64,000 bases of DNA from CAYVAP01 sp964343195 (lineage in GTDB: Bacteria; Bacteroidota; Bacteroidia; J057). A program made the position numbers and the translations under genes. The stretch covers positions 1 to 64,000 of the forward strand of contig CAYFIR010000009.1 of the NCBI GenBank assembly GCA_964343195.1, given 5' to 3'. The notes beneath the pieces are model-generated. The model did not search any database. It saw only the letters and a program-made list of their open reading frames with translations, and was not told the DNA's origin. Numbering within the stretch: position 1 is the stretch's first letter; every line of letters starts with the position of its first letter. Shown piece after piece: positions 51,343 through 61,406 of this stretch.

Positions 51343-54300
51343 TTAGTTGAAAGGGTTTTGAGACTGGCTGGAAAGGTAGCGGAGGCGAATGACCAATTCG
51401 TTGTAACCAAAAACGCCATCTAGGTATTGCAGGCGCAGGTCATAGGCTTGCTGGACGAAGCGGGCATAGTCGAGATATCCGATGGCTCCCTGCTCATAAC
51501 GCGCTTGGGCCGTATTGATCAACCGATCAGCCTGAGGTAGAGCCTGTTGAGTGAAGTACTCCAGTCGGGCCTCGGTGAGACTCAATTGCTCTTCGAGTGA
51601 GGCTTTTTCCCTGGCAAACTGAGATTGGAGATAGCGGAGTTGTTCATCTTCGGCAACGACCTGTAGTTCTGCCACCTCGATTGCCTGCCATTTGCTGCGA
51701 TCCGCCAGCGGAATGGAGATGCCTGCCTGCCATCCGTTAAATCCACCTATATTATCAAAACTCTGCTGCCAGTAACCACCGCTCAGAGCCGGAGAAAGGC
51801 GGGCCTTTTCCAGTTTGAGAGTAGCATCGGCAGAGGCACGTATGGCTGCCTGATGCCCCAGTGCCGGATGGCCGATCGGGCCGGGCAGATAGCTCATTAG
51901 CCCAAAAGCCTCAGATTCCGGCCAGACTTCTTCCTCTGTAAATAGCAGCAATCGAAATCGCTGGAGTAACTCGGCCTGCTGAGAAGCGATGGCCTGCCGT
52001 TCGAGGCTAAGTTGTCTCATCTGGCTTTCAGCGGATAACTGAGCCAGGTTATCGGTTTCGCCTGCCTCATAACGTACCTGGGCTACTGCCACAAAGTTTT
52101 GGTACTCTTTCGTCAGCGAATCGAGCTTTTGGGCGCGTGCCCCCAGCCAGTTCCATTGTAAGTACAGCAGCTCCAGTTCCTGCATCAGTTGATGTGCCGT
52201 AAGGGCAATCTGCTGCTGGCCTACATCCACCTGGCTTGCACCTAGTTGTTTCCTGGCTCCGGTGGTGAAAGGCTGCCCCAGGCTTTGGCTGATGGAGAAA
52301 GAGTAGTCATTGGCAGCCGTGTTTATTTGCCCTCGCTGGTAATTCAGGCTGGTAGATCCCAGGGTAAAACCACGGCTGCGAAGGGCCTCAGCCTGCTGCA
52401 CCTGCAACTGGTTCTGATGGAGCAGTGGGTGATTTTCAAGCGAAAGCATGCGCTCCTGGGCTTCTGCTAGCGATAGAGTGTCCTGGGCATAGTTGGCAAC
52501 TGGCAAAAAGAGCATCAGGACAATGGCTACTCCCACCTTCTTCTCATTTGTTGAATTACTGCTGTTGAAGCGCTTTTCTACCCAGTGGTAAAGGGCAGGC
52601 AATACGAGCAAGGTCAGCAAGGTGGAGGTAATCAATCCCCCGATGACGACGGTTGCGAGAGGACGCTGAACTTCGGCTCCCGCAGTAGTCGAAAGTGCCA
52701 TGGGCAAAAATCCCAGGGAGGCCACCGCCGCAGTCATCAACACCGGACGCAGGCGAATGCCAGCCCCATGAAGAATGCGTTCATTGAGGTTTTCGAAACC
52801 TTCTTCCTTGAGTTGGTTGAAGTAGGAAATGAGCACGATGCCATTTAGCACCGCGACCCCAAACAGGGCGATGAAACCCACCCCTGCCGAAATACTAAAG
52901 GGTAATCCCCGAGTCCACAGGGCTAGCACTCCACCAATAGCCGCAAGCGGGATGGCGGTGTAGATCATCAGTGCCTGGGGGACTGACCCAAAGGTTACAT
53001 ACAGCAAGGCAAAAATCAGTACCAGAACGGCAGGAACGGCGATGGTCAGGCGCTTACTGGCTGATTCTAGCTGCTCGAATTCTCCACCATATCGAATGGC
53101 ATAGCCGGGAGGCAGTGTCAGATTCTGCTCCAGAGTGGCCTGGATGTCCTGAACCAGAGACTCTACATCTCGATTTCGGACGTTTACCCCGACAGTTACC
53201 TGACGACGGGTGTCATCCCGGCTGATAAGCATAGGCCCTTCGGTAAACTGAATGTCCGCGACGGCCGTAATGGGAATCTGGTTTCCATCCGCGCTTCGAA
53301 GGTAGAGGTTATTCAGGTCGGTGATGCGATGGCGGTAGTCCGGCTTGAAGCGAACTGCCAGGTCAAAGCGCCTCTCACCCTCAAATACTGTCCCGGCAAT
53401 TCCTCCTGCAAAGGCGGCGTGGAGCACCTGATTGACTTCCTGGACACTGATGCCATAGGCCGCCATTCGGTCGCGTTGCAGTTTTACTTCGATCTGGGGA
53501 AATCCCTCCGTCCGGGCTACTCTCACGTCACCAGCTCCCTGTACCTGCTGGATCAACTGGGCTGCTTCCTCTCCCTTTTGGGCCAATAGCGCCAGGTCTT
53601 CACCATAGATTTTGATGGCTATGTCGGACTTGGCACCCGTCAGCAGTTCGTTGAAGCGCAGCTCAATGGGTTGGGTAAATTCAAAGGCAGCGCCTTCTTC
53701 TTCCAGCGGAGCCAGGGCTTCTTTCATCATTTGGACCAGGGTTTCCCGGTCTGTTGCGGTGGTCCATTCATCCTTGGGCTTCATGATGATCATGATATCG
53801 GCATCCTCGACGCTCATGGGATCGGTAGGGACTTCGGCAGTACCGATTTTGGAGACCACTTTTTCAACTTCTGGAAAATGGTCCAACAGCACTGCCTCCG
53901 CTTTGCCGCTCATGGCGACAGTCTGGCTCAGAGCACTACCGGGCGGAATGGTCATCTGCATGGCGAGGTCTCCTTCTTCCAGAGAGGGAATGAATTCGCC
54001 CCCCATTCTGCTGAAAACTGCCATGGCTCCGGCAAAGGCTGCGAATGCAAGCCCGATTACCAGCGCACGGTGGCTTAGCGCCCATCGAAGAATAGGAAGG
54101 TAGCCGCGACGCAGCAAGTTGATGATGCGGTCCGCTACGGTTATGCGGTCCTTGGGTTTACGGCTCAGGAAAAGCGAAGCAGCCATTGGCACATAGGTGA
54201 CTGACAGAATCAGCGCGCCCAGGATGGCAAAGCTCACGGTCTGGGCCATGGGAACGAACATTTTTCCCTCGACTCCTTCCAGTGCCAGAATGGGCAGATA

Positions 54301-55674
54301 CACCATCAGGATGATGATTTCGCCAAATACAGCTGAGCGCATGAGACGACTGGAGGAAATGGTTACTTCTTCGTTCATCTGCTCGCGGCTGAGCTGCTGC
54401 CCACTAAACTTGTGTTGGAGCCGGTGTACCACCCCTTCAACTACGATCACAGCTCCGTCCACGATCAGCCCGAAGTCCAATGCTCCGAGGCTCATCAGGT
54501 TGGCCGACACGCCGAAGACGTGCATCATGCCAAAGGCAAACATGAGCGCCAGTGGAATCACCGAGGCGACGATGAGTCCACCGCGTAGATTTCCCAGTAG
54601 GAGCACCAGCACAAATATTACGATCAGGCCCCCTTCTACGAGGTTGTTTCGCACGGTGTGAATGGCGCGGCCCACGAGGTCTGATCGGTCCAGATAGGGT
54701 TCGATTTGCAAACCTTCTGGCAAGGATTTTTGTACTTCGTCTACGCGCTGCTGTACCCGCTCAATGACCTGGCTGGAGTTGGCACCCTTGAGCATCAGGG
54801 TGATGCCACCGACAGCTTCACCTCGTCCATCGGCGGTCATGGCTCCATAGCGTTGCATGTGACCGATGCTGACGTCTCCTATGTCGCGTATGCGGATGGG
54901 GACGCCTTGACGGCGCTTGACCATGATGCCTTCGATTTCTTCTGCTCCGCGAACAAGTCCTTCAGAGCGAATGTAAAAGGCGTCTTTTCCCTGTTCGATG
55001 TAGCTGCCGCCGCTGTTTTCGTTATTGACCGCAAGTGCAGCATATACTTCATCGACGGTGACGTCGAGGGCGCGGAGCTGAGCCGGGTCAAGGCTGACTT
55101 CGTATTGTTTGACAAAGCCGCCAAAGCTGCTGATTTCTACAATGCCGTCGATGCCTGCGAGGTATCGCTTGACGATCCAGTCCTGTATGGTGCGTAGTTC
55201 GGTGGCGTCATACTGGTCTTCATAACCTGGCTGAGGCTCTAGTGTGTACTGGTAGATTTCGCCCAGTCCGGTGGTGATGGGCATCATCTGGGGGGTTCCC
55301 ATTCCAGCGGGAATTTCGCTGGCGGCGGCTCCGATCTGTTCGCTCACCAATTGTCGAGCGTCGAGCATCGGCAGCCCTTCGTTGAAGACGATGGTCACTA
55401 CCGAAAGTCCATACTTGGATACGGAGCGGACTTCGTCCACTTCGGGTAGATTGGCCATCGCGAGTTCGACCGGGAAGGTGATGTACTGCTCGACCTCCTG
55501 TGGGGCGAGAGAGGGGGAAATGGTTACTACCTGAACCTGATTATTGGTAATGTCGGGCACCGCATCGATGGGTAGCTGGCTCAACGAGTAGCTCCCCCAA
55601 CCGATTAGTCCCAACACCATCATGATGATGGCAAATTTATTTTTTACCGATAATCGAATGAGATTGTCGATCAT
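51343..55674 (-). CDS. Heavy-metal RND pump CzcA/CusA fused to a TolC-like outer-membrane channel
   Basis: This 1443-residue protein has residues about 1-1040 as an HME-type RND proton antiporter. The TM4 proton relay reads ALDFGLIVDGAVIVVE near residues 390-410 (two Asp and one Glu). PN1-PC2 porter segments such as RMGGEFIPSLEEGDLA follow. A signal-peptide-like stretch (about 1040-1058, VAIVLMLFLPVANYAQ) then leads to a TolC/OprM-like alpha-barrel (about 1058-1443, AEAQERMLSLENHPLL and repeated coiled helices). In E. coli the pump and channel are separate proteins. The fused form is known in Bacteroidota. Substrate could be Co/Zn/Cd or Cu/Ag. It is followed by the adaptor gene in the same operon. 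Confidence 0.92.
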   Translation of the reverse strand: MIDNLIRLSVKNKFAIIMMVLGLIGWGSYSLSQLPIDAVPDITNNQVQVVTISPSLAPQEVEQYITFPVELAMANLPEVDEVRSVSKYGLSVVTIVFNEGLPMLDARQLVSEQIGAAASEIPAGMGTPQMMPITTGLGEIYQYTLEPQPGYEDQYDATELRTIQDWIVKRYLAGIDGIVEISSFGGFVKQYEVSLDPAQLRALDVTVDEVYAALAVNNENSGGSYIEQGKDAFYIRSEGLVRGAEEIEGIMVKRRQGVPIRIRDIGDVSIGHMQRYGAMTADGRGEAVGGITLMLKGANSSQVIERVQQRVDEVQKSLPEGLQIEPYLDRSDLVGRAIHTVRNNLVEGGLIVIFVLVLLLGNLRGGLIVASVIPLALMFAFGMMHVFGVSANLMSLGALDFGLIVDGAVIVVEGVVHRLQHKFSGQQLSREQMNEEVTISSSRLMRSAVFGEIIILMVYLPILALEGVEGKMFVPMAQTVSFAILGALILSVTYVPMAASLFLSRKPKDRITVADRIINLLRRGYLPILRWALSHRALVIGLAFAAFAGAMAVFSRMGGEFIPSLEEGDLAMQMTIPPGSALSQTVAMSGKAEAVLLDHFPEVEKVVSKIGTAEVPTDPMSVEDADIMIIMKPKDEWTTATDRETLVQMMKEALAPLEEEGAAFEFTQPIELRFNELLTGAKSDIAIKIYGEDLALLAQKGEEAAQLIQQVQGAGDVRVARTEGFPQIEVKLQRDRMAAYGISVQEVNQVLHAAFAGGIAGTVFEGERRFDLAVRFKPDYRHRITDLNNLYLRSADGNQIPITAVADIQFTEGPMLISRDDTRRQVTVGVNVRNRDVESLVQDIQATLEQNLTLPPGYAIRYGGEFEQLESASKRLTIAVPAVLVLIFALLYVTFGSVPQALMIYTAIPLAAIGGVLALWTRGLPFSISAGVGFIALFGVAVLNGIVLISYFNQLKEEGFENLNERILHGAGIRLRPVLMTAAVASLGFLPMALSTTAGAEVQRPLATVVIGGLITSTLLTLLVLPALYHWVEKRFNSSNSTNEKKVGVAIVLMLFLPVANYAQDTLSLAEAQERMLSLENHPLLHQNQLQVQQAEALRSRGFTLGSTSLNYQRGQINTAANDYSFSISQSLGQPFTTGARKQLGASQVDVGQQQIALTAHQLMQELELLYLQWNWLGARAQKLDSLTKEYQNFVAVAQVRYEAGETDNLAQLSAESQMRQLSLERQAIASQQAELLQRFRLLLFTEEEVWPESEAFGLMSYLPGPIGHPALGHQAAIRASADATLKLEKARLSPALSGGYWQQSFDNIGGFNGWQAGISIPLADRSKWQAIEVAELQVVAEDEQLRYLQSQFAREKASLEEQLSLTEARLEYFTQQALPQADRLINTAQARYEQGAIGYLDYARFVQQAYDLRLQYLDGVFGYNELVIRLRYLSSQSQNPFN

Positions 55675-55811
55675 CTGTTTGACTAATGTTTAATACTGAA
55701 AAAAGGAAATAGCCGTCTGGTACCATCACCCCGAACGAGCATTGATTGGGAATCATGCGGACAAGGGCCGGGATTTAAACCAGGCGGAATAATGGAAAGG
55801 GGAAATAAATG

Positions 55812-56186
55812 CTAGGGGGCACGGGGAGAGACTGTGGAATGGATGGGTCCCAGTCCTGGAGGAAGGTCATCCTTGAGGGGAATCCATGCCAATAGTTGAA
55901 GAGGCTGTGATACCTCCTGATGCTGATGCGTTGTAGGAACAAATTGTTCCGTTCCTGCAGCATTAACGGTAAAGTCTTCGTTAACAGAGTAGGAGGTAAG
56001 GTGCCCTTCTCCCTGGTAAATGGAAAATGCGTGGGTAAGGGCTGCTTCTAGATCTCCGGCAGGATGGATATGTGTGCCAGTCAGGGCCACATCATTCAGT
56101 GTGCGATGGATATGCGGCCAGAGGCTGTGCCCCAGTAAAAAAAGGCAGCCGATTATCAGACTGATATTACGCATTCCCCGAAACAT
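55812..56186 (-). CDS. Small exported His-containing protein upstream of the metal pump
   Basis: The 124-residue product has an N-terminal hydrophobic export segment (about 8-24, SLIIGCLFLLGHSLW). His clusters follow: HSLWPHIHR, THIHPAG and THQHQE. The rest is not recognised and the end (PIHSTVSPRAP) is unstructured. Small His-rich exported proteins commonly precede CzcCBA-type operons in Bacteroidota and may bind the metal. Its stop is 137 bases before the pump gene start. The reading frame lies in a low-pressure region, but the signal peptide, His clusters and position support a real gene. Confidence 0.6.
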   Translation of the reverse strand: MFRGMRNISLIIGCLFLLGHSLWPHIHRTLNDVALTGTHIHPAGDLEAALTHAFSIYQGEGHLTSYSVNEDFTVNAAGTEQFVPTTHQHQEVSQPLQLLAWIPLKDDLPPGLGPIHSTVSPRAP

Positions 56187-56290
56187 GCTCCAAATATGCG
56201 ATTTTTGCCAATAAAAAAATAGTAGTGTCAGGATCCGAACTCAATTAAGGCTCCTGGCTACTGGGCTTGACATCATCAAACACCCTGATT

Positions 56291-57373
56291 ATGAAAGCAA
56301 TTGTACGTCATTTTGTTTTAAGTGTTTTTATTCTCCCTTTGGCACTCTTGAGTCAATCGAAACATTTCTATGCTGAGCTAAGGGGGGCTATGCACACACA
56401 TGCGAGAAGAGATTTCCGAATTGGGATGGACGCCATGGCAGGTTACCAGGCAACACCCTATCTGGGAGTCGGGGCAGGGATTGGGAGAACCATGTACTTC
56501 TACCCTGGAGTCAATTTCTCCGGTCAGGTGCGTGGATACATTCCTGTGAGGACCTATCCATTCTGGTATTACAGCCTTCGTGCAGGAGGGGGACTCCTCA
56601 ATATGAACAATGCTCCCCTTGTCCATAATAAAGGCCAGCAGGTATTTGCGGAGGCCATGATGGGAATTCGGGTAAAACCCAGTATGGTGCTGGGAATGGG
56701 CTATACCCGCTGGAAGCAATTTACCCAGTTCTATGTACCCGACTATACTTCTGAGTTTGCCGGGGAAAGTTACACCATTACGCTGCTATACACATTTGAC
56801 GGAGCATCGAGAAAGATGGCCCACCCTGAAATTTTTTATGCCTATTTCTCCCAGAGCCTACTGGCAGTTTCGGTGAATAGTTTGATGGGGGGACTTCGAT
56901 ATGATGTAGTTTCCCAGGTAGGTGCCGGGGTGAAACTGACCGATCGGTGGGGAGTTGGTGCAGACTTTACCGGACTGGGCAATTCGCCATGGGACATCAT
57001 CAACGTCCGACAACTACATGGGCTGGGGCTTCACCTGATGCACAGGCAGGGCCGATTACTGGGCTGGGGAGGGCTGGGCTATGCCATAAAGGCCAATGAC
57101 GGCTTGTCCGATTACTACAATTACCAATTTTACCCAACCCGTTCTCCTGGTTTTGCTCCCTATGGACGCCTGAGCGTCGGGGTTCTTATCTGGCGGGGAC
57201 TGATGCTACAAGCCAACTGGCTTCAAACCTTTTCAGTAGAAGGAGATTATCTCTACACAGCCCAAGATGAAGATGGGCTTATCACCGACTTCAACGACCG
57301 TATCCGCCACAGCATGGGAAGCTTCTCCATAGGACTTGGATACCTGATTCAGGCAAGAGAAAGCCGGTTTTAG
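56291..57373 (+). CDS. Putative outer-membrane beta-barrel protein
   Basis: The 360-residue product starts at the ATG at 56291 with a signal peptide ending LLSQS. Alternating aromatic/small residues suggest a 12-14-strand barrel: TPYLGVGAGIGRTMYFYPG, FWYYSLRAGGGLLNM, YTITLLYTFDG and a final FSIGLGYLIQARESRF with C-terminal Phe. Gly- and Tyr-rich turns are typical of Bacteroidota barrel proteins. No specific family is recognised and there are no partner genes on the same strand before porU. Confidence 0.7.
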   Translation: MKAIVRHFVLSVFILPLALLSQSKHFYAELRGAMHTHARRDFRIGMDAMAGYQATPYLGVGAGIGRTMYFYPGVNFSGQVRGYIPVRTYPFWYYSLRAGGGLLNMNNAPLVHNKGQQVFAEAMMGIRVKPSMVLGMGYTRWKQFTQFYVPDYTSEFAGESYTITLLYTFDGASRKMAHPEIFYAYFSQSLLAVSVNSLMGGLRYDVVSQVGAGVKLTDRWGVGADFTGLGNSPWDIINVRQLHGLGLHLMHRQGRLLGWGGLGYAIKANDGLSDYYNYQFYPTRSPGFAPYGRLSVGVLIWRGLMLQANWLQTFSVEGDYLYTAQDEDGLITDFNDRIRHSMGSFSIGLGYLIQARESRF

Positions 57374-57530
57374 GAATTTATCGTTTGCTGTTAATATAAG
57401 GGGGACGATTGGCACTTTGTACTCCAGGCGACATGGCTGGATTTTTACCCTGCGGCGTGGGGGAAATTTGGTTAAATTTGTTCTCGCTGGACATACTACT
57501 AGACATTTTCATTTTCGGCCTTTGTTTTTT

Positions 57531-57608
57531 GACAGGATAACGGGATTGATTATCAGGGCATTCTTATCCTGTCTGTCCTGTAATCCTGAAAATCCTGTCT
57601 AATTTGTC
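57531..57608. repeat. Dispersed CAGGAT-type repeat
   Basis: GACAGGATAACGGGATTGAT at 57531 is mirrored by ATCCTGTCTGTCCTGTAATC at 57566, and ATCCTG recurs at 57583 and 57592. This AGGATTxxCAGGAT family is abundant in Bacteroidota intergenic DNA. It sits 50-130 bases before porU. Confidence 0.65.
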
Positions 57609-57657
57609 TAGGAGTATGCTCGCTGGAATTAATACTACAAGTAGAAATAGCATCATG

Positions 57658-60600
57658 ATGAAACGCTGGATCTTCATTCTCATATCTTTTTGCCTGGGGT
57701 CGCTTTTTGCTCAGGAATATGCCTCCAACTCCGTTCTGAGTGAAGGAACCTGGTACAAAATCGGGGTCACAGAGCGTGGCATGTACCGCATAGATCAGAG
57801 CTTTCTGAGCAGCCTGGGAGTGGAGGTTTCCAACATTGACCCTCGAAAAATTCAGTTATTTGGCAACGGCAGCGGCATGCTCCCTCAACCCAATGACAGC
57901 GACCGACCAGACGACCTGATTGAGAATGCGATTTGGGTAAAGGGAGAGTCCGATGGCTCTTTTGATGCCAGCGACGAGGTGGTTTTTTACGGCGAAGGGT
58001 CCCATTCATGGAAGTACAGCACCGAGTCTGAGAAGTTCAGACATCAGGTTCACCACTACGCCGATACCAACTATTATTTCCTCCGAATAGGTACAGAAAA
58101 TGGCTTGCGTGTTACAGAGGCGAGTGATCCAGGTGCAGCGACCTTTTCTGCCAGTGACTTTCGAAATTATTATTTCCATGAAGCGACCATGGTCAACCCA
58201 CTAGAGTCGGGGCGTATCTGGCTGGGAGAGCAACTGAGCACCAGTAGCCAGAAAGAGCTTCGATTTTATTTGCCCGATGTACAACCAGATGGCCAAATAC
58301 GGCTCAGCGTACAGGTTGCAGCCCGCGCAGACGTACCTACCTCTTTTACGATTTTTGCAAATGGTACTGAGCTGGAAAGCATATCCGTCAATAGTGCCAA
58401 TCTTTCCAGTGATGTCGCTACCTACTATTACACCCGAGGCAAGGCCTACCTACTTGCTCCGGACGTTGTGAATGGAAATGACTCCCTGCGCATTGTCATC
58501 CGCTATGAAGACAATGGTTCCAGCAGGGCAGAAGGATGGCTGGACTGGGTAGAGGTCGATTATGATCAGGCCCCGGAAGTCGGAAATCGGGCGTCATGGT
58601 TCGGAACATTGCAGAGTGGAGTAGGGAGCGGCCAGGTTGCGGAGCTTGCCATGAAGGGTGTAAATGGGGATTACGTAGTCTGGGATGTCACATCCAGTAC
58701 CAATCCCGTTCAAATTTCCGGGACCCTCTCCGGCAGTCAATTATCCTTCAAGGCAGTTGCCGATACGATCCGCCAGCTGGCGGTTTTTCGGGCAGCCGAC
58801 AAAGTCCCTGTCAGTGGTCGTGCGATTTCCAATCAGAATCTGCATGGCTTGCCGTTGGTGGATTACCTGGTGATCACGCATCCAGACTTTCTGGAGCCCG
58901 CCCGCCGACTCGCACAGTTTCATCGGGACCACTATAACCGCAGCGCAGCAGTAGTGACTGTCGGCCAGATCATGAATGAATTTTCCAGTGGAAAGGTGGA
59001 TCCCGTTGCCTTGCGGGACTTTATCCGGATGCAACATGTCCGTTCTGCGGGACTTACCCCTGGATTTGTATGTCTCTTTGGCGACGGGACCTACATCTAC
59101 AAATATGTGAGCGAGGCTACCAATGCCCGTACGAATTTTGTTCCTACCTATCAGAGTCGCGATTCTGATAGCCCGGTGCGCTCCTATGCCAGCGACGATT
59201 TTTATGGCATGATGGATGAGAATGAGGGCTTTTGGGGCGAAAACTCCGGAATCGAAGGTGACTTTCAGACGGATACCTACAGCCGCATCGACGTGCCAAT
59301 GGGGCGCCTGCCAGTCGAAACCGCAGAGCAGGGCGAAGAAATCGTGGATAAAATTATCCGCTATGCCACCAGTCCGGAGGACAGTGACCTGGGCGAATGG
59401 CGTAGCCGGGTTGTCCTCGTGGGGGACTACCGTGAAAACGGAGAGCGACAGGAGATTTTTCACATTGAGCAGGCAGACGGCTACACCGGGCAGATTCAGA
59501 ACATGGCTCCCTGTATGGTGATTGACAAACTGTTCATGGATAACTACCGCATGGTGGTGACTGCGGGCGCGGAGACCTTCCCCGACGGACGCAAAGCCCT
59601 GCTGGAGGCCTGGGATCGCGGTAGCCTGATCCTGAATTATACCGGCCACGGCGGAGAAAATGCCTGGTCCTATGCGGGGATTTTCCAAAACTCTGACATC
59701 AATGCCCTCAAAAATGAAGGCCGTTTTCCGGCAGTGGTCACGGCTACCTGCGAATACGGGCGGTATGATAATCCCACCAAGCGCTCTGGTGGAGAATTGC
59801 TCGTGATGAGCCCCAATACCGGAGCCATTGCACTGTTTACTTCTGGTCGCCTGGTTTACTCCTCTTTTAATGCGACCCTGAACTCCAAGTTTTATAATCA
59901 CGTCTTTACCTTTGATTCTACCCTGGAGCGCTACCTGACCCTGGGAGAAATCATGCTAAGGACCAAGAATGGTTCATTCGCGGCAGGGTCAGGAACCAAC
60001 ATCAACTCCCGAAACTTTACCCTGCTGGGAGATCCCGGTCTGATCCTGAACTATCCTACCAAGCGTGCCAGGATAACTTCTATTAACGAGCAGCCGCTGG
60101 ACCCCAATGTGCCGGATTCTCTGCGATCTCTGGGGCTGATCCATGTAGAAGGGGTAATAGAAGATGAATTGGGCGACCCCATCCCTGATTTTTCAGGACA
60201 GATGGATGTAAGTGTTTTTGATAAACCTTCCACGTACATCACTCAGCGGGCCGCCTACACCTTCCGCTGGCAGAACAACCGGATTTTCAAGGGTAAAACC
60301 GAGGTAGAAGAAGGAAATTTCTCTTTTGAATTCGTAGTGCCCATTGACATCTCATATGAATCAGGATTTGGTCGAATGGCCCTTTATTTCAATGACCTTG
60401 AAATCGATGGCGCTGGCTGTGTCAATAACCTGTATATCGGCGGTACGGACCCCAATGCCACTGCGGATAACACTGGACCTGAGGTAAAGCTCTATATGAA
60501 CGATACTACCTGGCAGGATGGGGGGACTACCGGCCCTAACCCGGACCTGTATGCTGAGGTATTTGATGAAAATGGGATCAATACTACGGGAAATGGCATT

Positions 60601-61143
60601 GGCCGGGAGATCATTGCAGTCCTGGATGAGGAGGAAGAAGGAGTCTTTGTTCTTAACGATTACTATGAGGCAGTACCTGGAAGCTATCAGAAAGGGACAA
60701 TTCGTTATCCATTAACTGATCTCCCTGCTGGAGAGCATAAGCTAAGAATCAGGGTGTGGGATGTCGCCAATAATGCCACTGAAGATGAGACAAGTTTTTT
60801 TGTGGCAGACAATCTGGAAATGGCTTTGGAGGAAGTAGTGTTCTACCCCAATCCTATTGTTTGGGGAAAAGATACCGAGGGGCAGTTCCGGATTACGCAC
60901 AACCAGTCAGGTGAGCCCTTGTCTCTTGTAGTAAACATCACAACGCTTGATGGCAGAGTGGTGAAACAGTTGACCGATGAGTTTATCGCCATAAACAGCA
61001 CCTACGACGGTCTGGAGTGGGATTTTGCGGGAGACGGAGGAGTAGCCCTTAGCACTGGAGTTTATGTTTTCCACGTTGTACTGACCAATCAGGAGACTGG
61101 AATTCAGATATCGGACGCCCAAAAGATGGTGGTCATTCGCTAG
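57658..61143 (+). CDS. porU: T9SS C-terminal signal peptidase/transpeptidase PorU
   Basis: This 1161-residue protein (a neighbouring ATG at 57655 is equally possible) has a signal peptide ending GSLFAQ. PorU removes the sorting domain of T9SS substrates and joins them to A-type lipopolysaccharide at the surface. An N-terminal prodomain (about 20-400) precedes the gingipain-like C25 peptidase (about 400-760). Its dyad is visible: His664 in NYTGHGGEN and Cys698 in TATCEYGRYD. A beta-sandwich domain and a type-A sorting-like C-terminus (about 1060-1161, VVFYPNPIVWGKD, GVYVFHVVLT) follow. PorV, its surface partner, is encoded 264 bases downstream. The start codon was chosen by the signal peptide. 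Confidence 0.94.
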   Translation: MKRWIFILISFCLGSLFAQEYASNSVLSEGTWYKIGVTERGMYRIDQSFLSSLGVEVSNIDPRKIQLFGNGSGMLPQPNDSDRPDDLIENAIWVKGESDGSFDASDEVVFYGEGSHSWKYSTESEKFRHQVHHYADTNYYFLRIGTENGLRVTEASDPGAATFSASDFRNYYFHEATMVNPLESGRIWLGEQLSTSSQKELRFYLPDVQPDGQIRLSVQVAARADVPTSFTIFANGTELESISVNSANLSSDVATYYYTRGKAYLLAPDVVNGNDSLRIVIRYEDNGSSRAEGWLDWVEVDYDQAPEVGNRASWFGTLQSGVGSGQVAELAMKGVNGDYVVWDVTSSTNPVQISGTLSGSQLSFKAVADTIRQLAVFRAADKVPVSGRAISNQNLHGLPLVDYLVITHPDFLEPARRLAQFHRDHYNRSAAVVTVGQIMNEFSSGKVDPVALRDFIRMQHVRSAGLTPGFVCLFGDGTYIYKYVSEATNARTNFVPTYQSRDSDSPVRSYASDDFYGMMDENEGFWGENSGIEGDFQTDTYSRIDVPMGRLPVETAEQGEEIVDKIIRYATSPEDSDLGEWRSRVVLVGDYRENGERQEIFHIEQADGYTGQIQNMAPCMVIDKLFMDNYRMVVTAGAETFPDGRKALLEAWDRGSLILNYTGHGGENAWSYAGIFQNSDINALKNEGRFPAVVTATCEYGRYDNPTKRSGGELLVMSPNTGAIALFTSGRLVYSSFNATLNSKFYNHVFTFDSTLERYLTLGEIMLRTKNGSFAAGSGTNINSRNFTLLGDPGLILNYPTKRARITSINEQPLDPNVPDSLRSLGLIHVEGVIEDELGDPIPDFSGQMDVSVFDKPSTYITQRAAYTFRWQNNRIFKGKTEVEEGNFSFEFVVPIDISYESGFGRMALYFNDLEIDGAGCVNNLYIGGTDPNATADNTGPEVKLYMNDTTWQDGGTTGPNPDLYAEVFDENGINTTGNGIGREIIAVLDEEEEGVFVLNDYYEAVPGSYQKGTIRYPLTDLPAGEHKLRIRVWDVANNATEDETSFFVADNLEMALEEVVFYPNPIVWGKDTEGQFRITHNQSGEPLSLVVNITTLDGRVVKQLTDEFIAINSTYDGLEWDFAGDGGVALSTGVYVFHVVLTNQETGIQISDAQKMVVIR

Positions 61144-61227
61144 AGCGAAGCTTCTTTTTGGGGATGAAAATCGTAAATAGGTAAGGAGAAATTGCTGAAA
61201 TCCCTCCTTTTTCCCAAAAGCTATGGG

Positions 61228-61259
61228 TTGCTAAATGTTTCGATAAAAGGCTATATTCG
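61228..61259 (+). promoter_or_regulatory. Candidate porV promoter
   Basis: TTG at 61228-61230 and TATATTCG at 61252-61259 are separated by 21 bases. It is a slightly altered TTG/TAnnTTTG pair, about 150 bases before the ATG. Confidence 0.4.
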
Positions 61260-61406
61260 CACCCATCTTAGGCGTAACAAATGCCCCAAAAACAATTATG
61301 GGCTGTATTTCGGGATGCCTAACTTGCCACAAGTTGAACCAAAACTTTCCGGCCTATAAAGAGAGCGCTACTTAACCACACTTTACATCAAATTTCGACT
61401 CCAATA

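Noticed and set aside
53612..54661. Several plus-strand ORFs (up to 163 codons) antisense to the RND pump
   Set aside because: They overlap a conserved gene over their entire length and have low-complexity Ser/Thr-rich translations.
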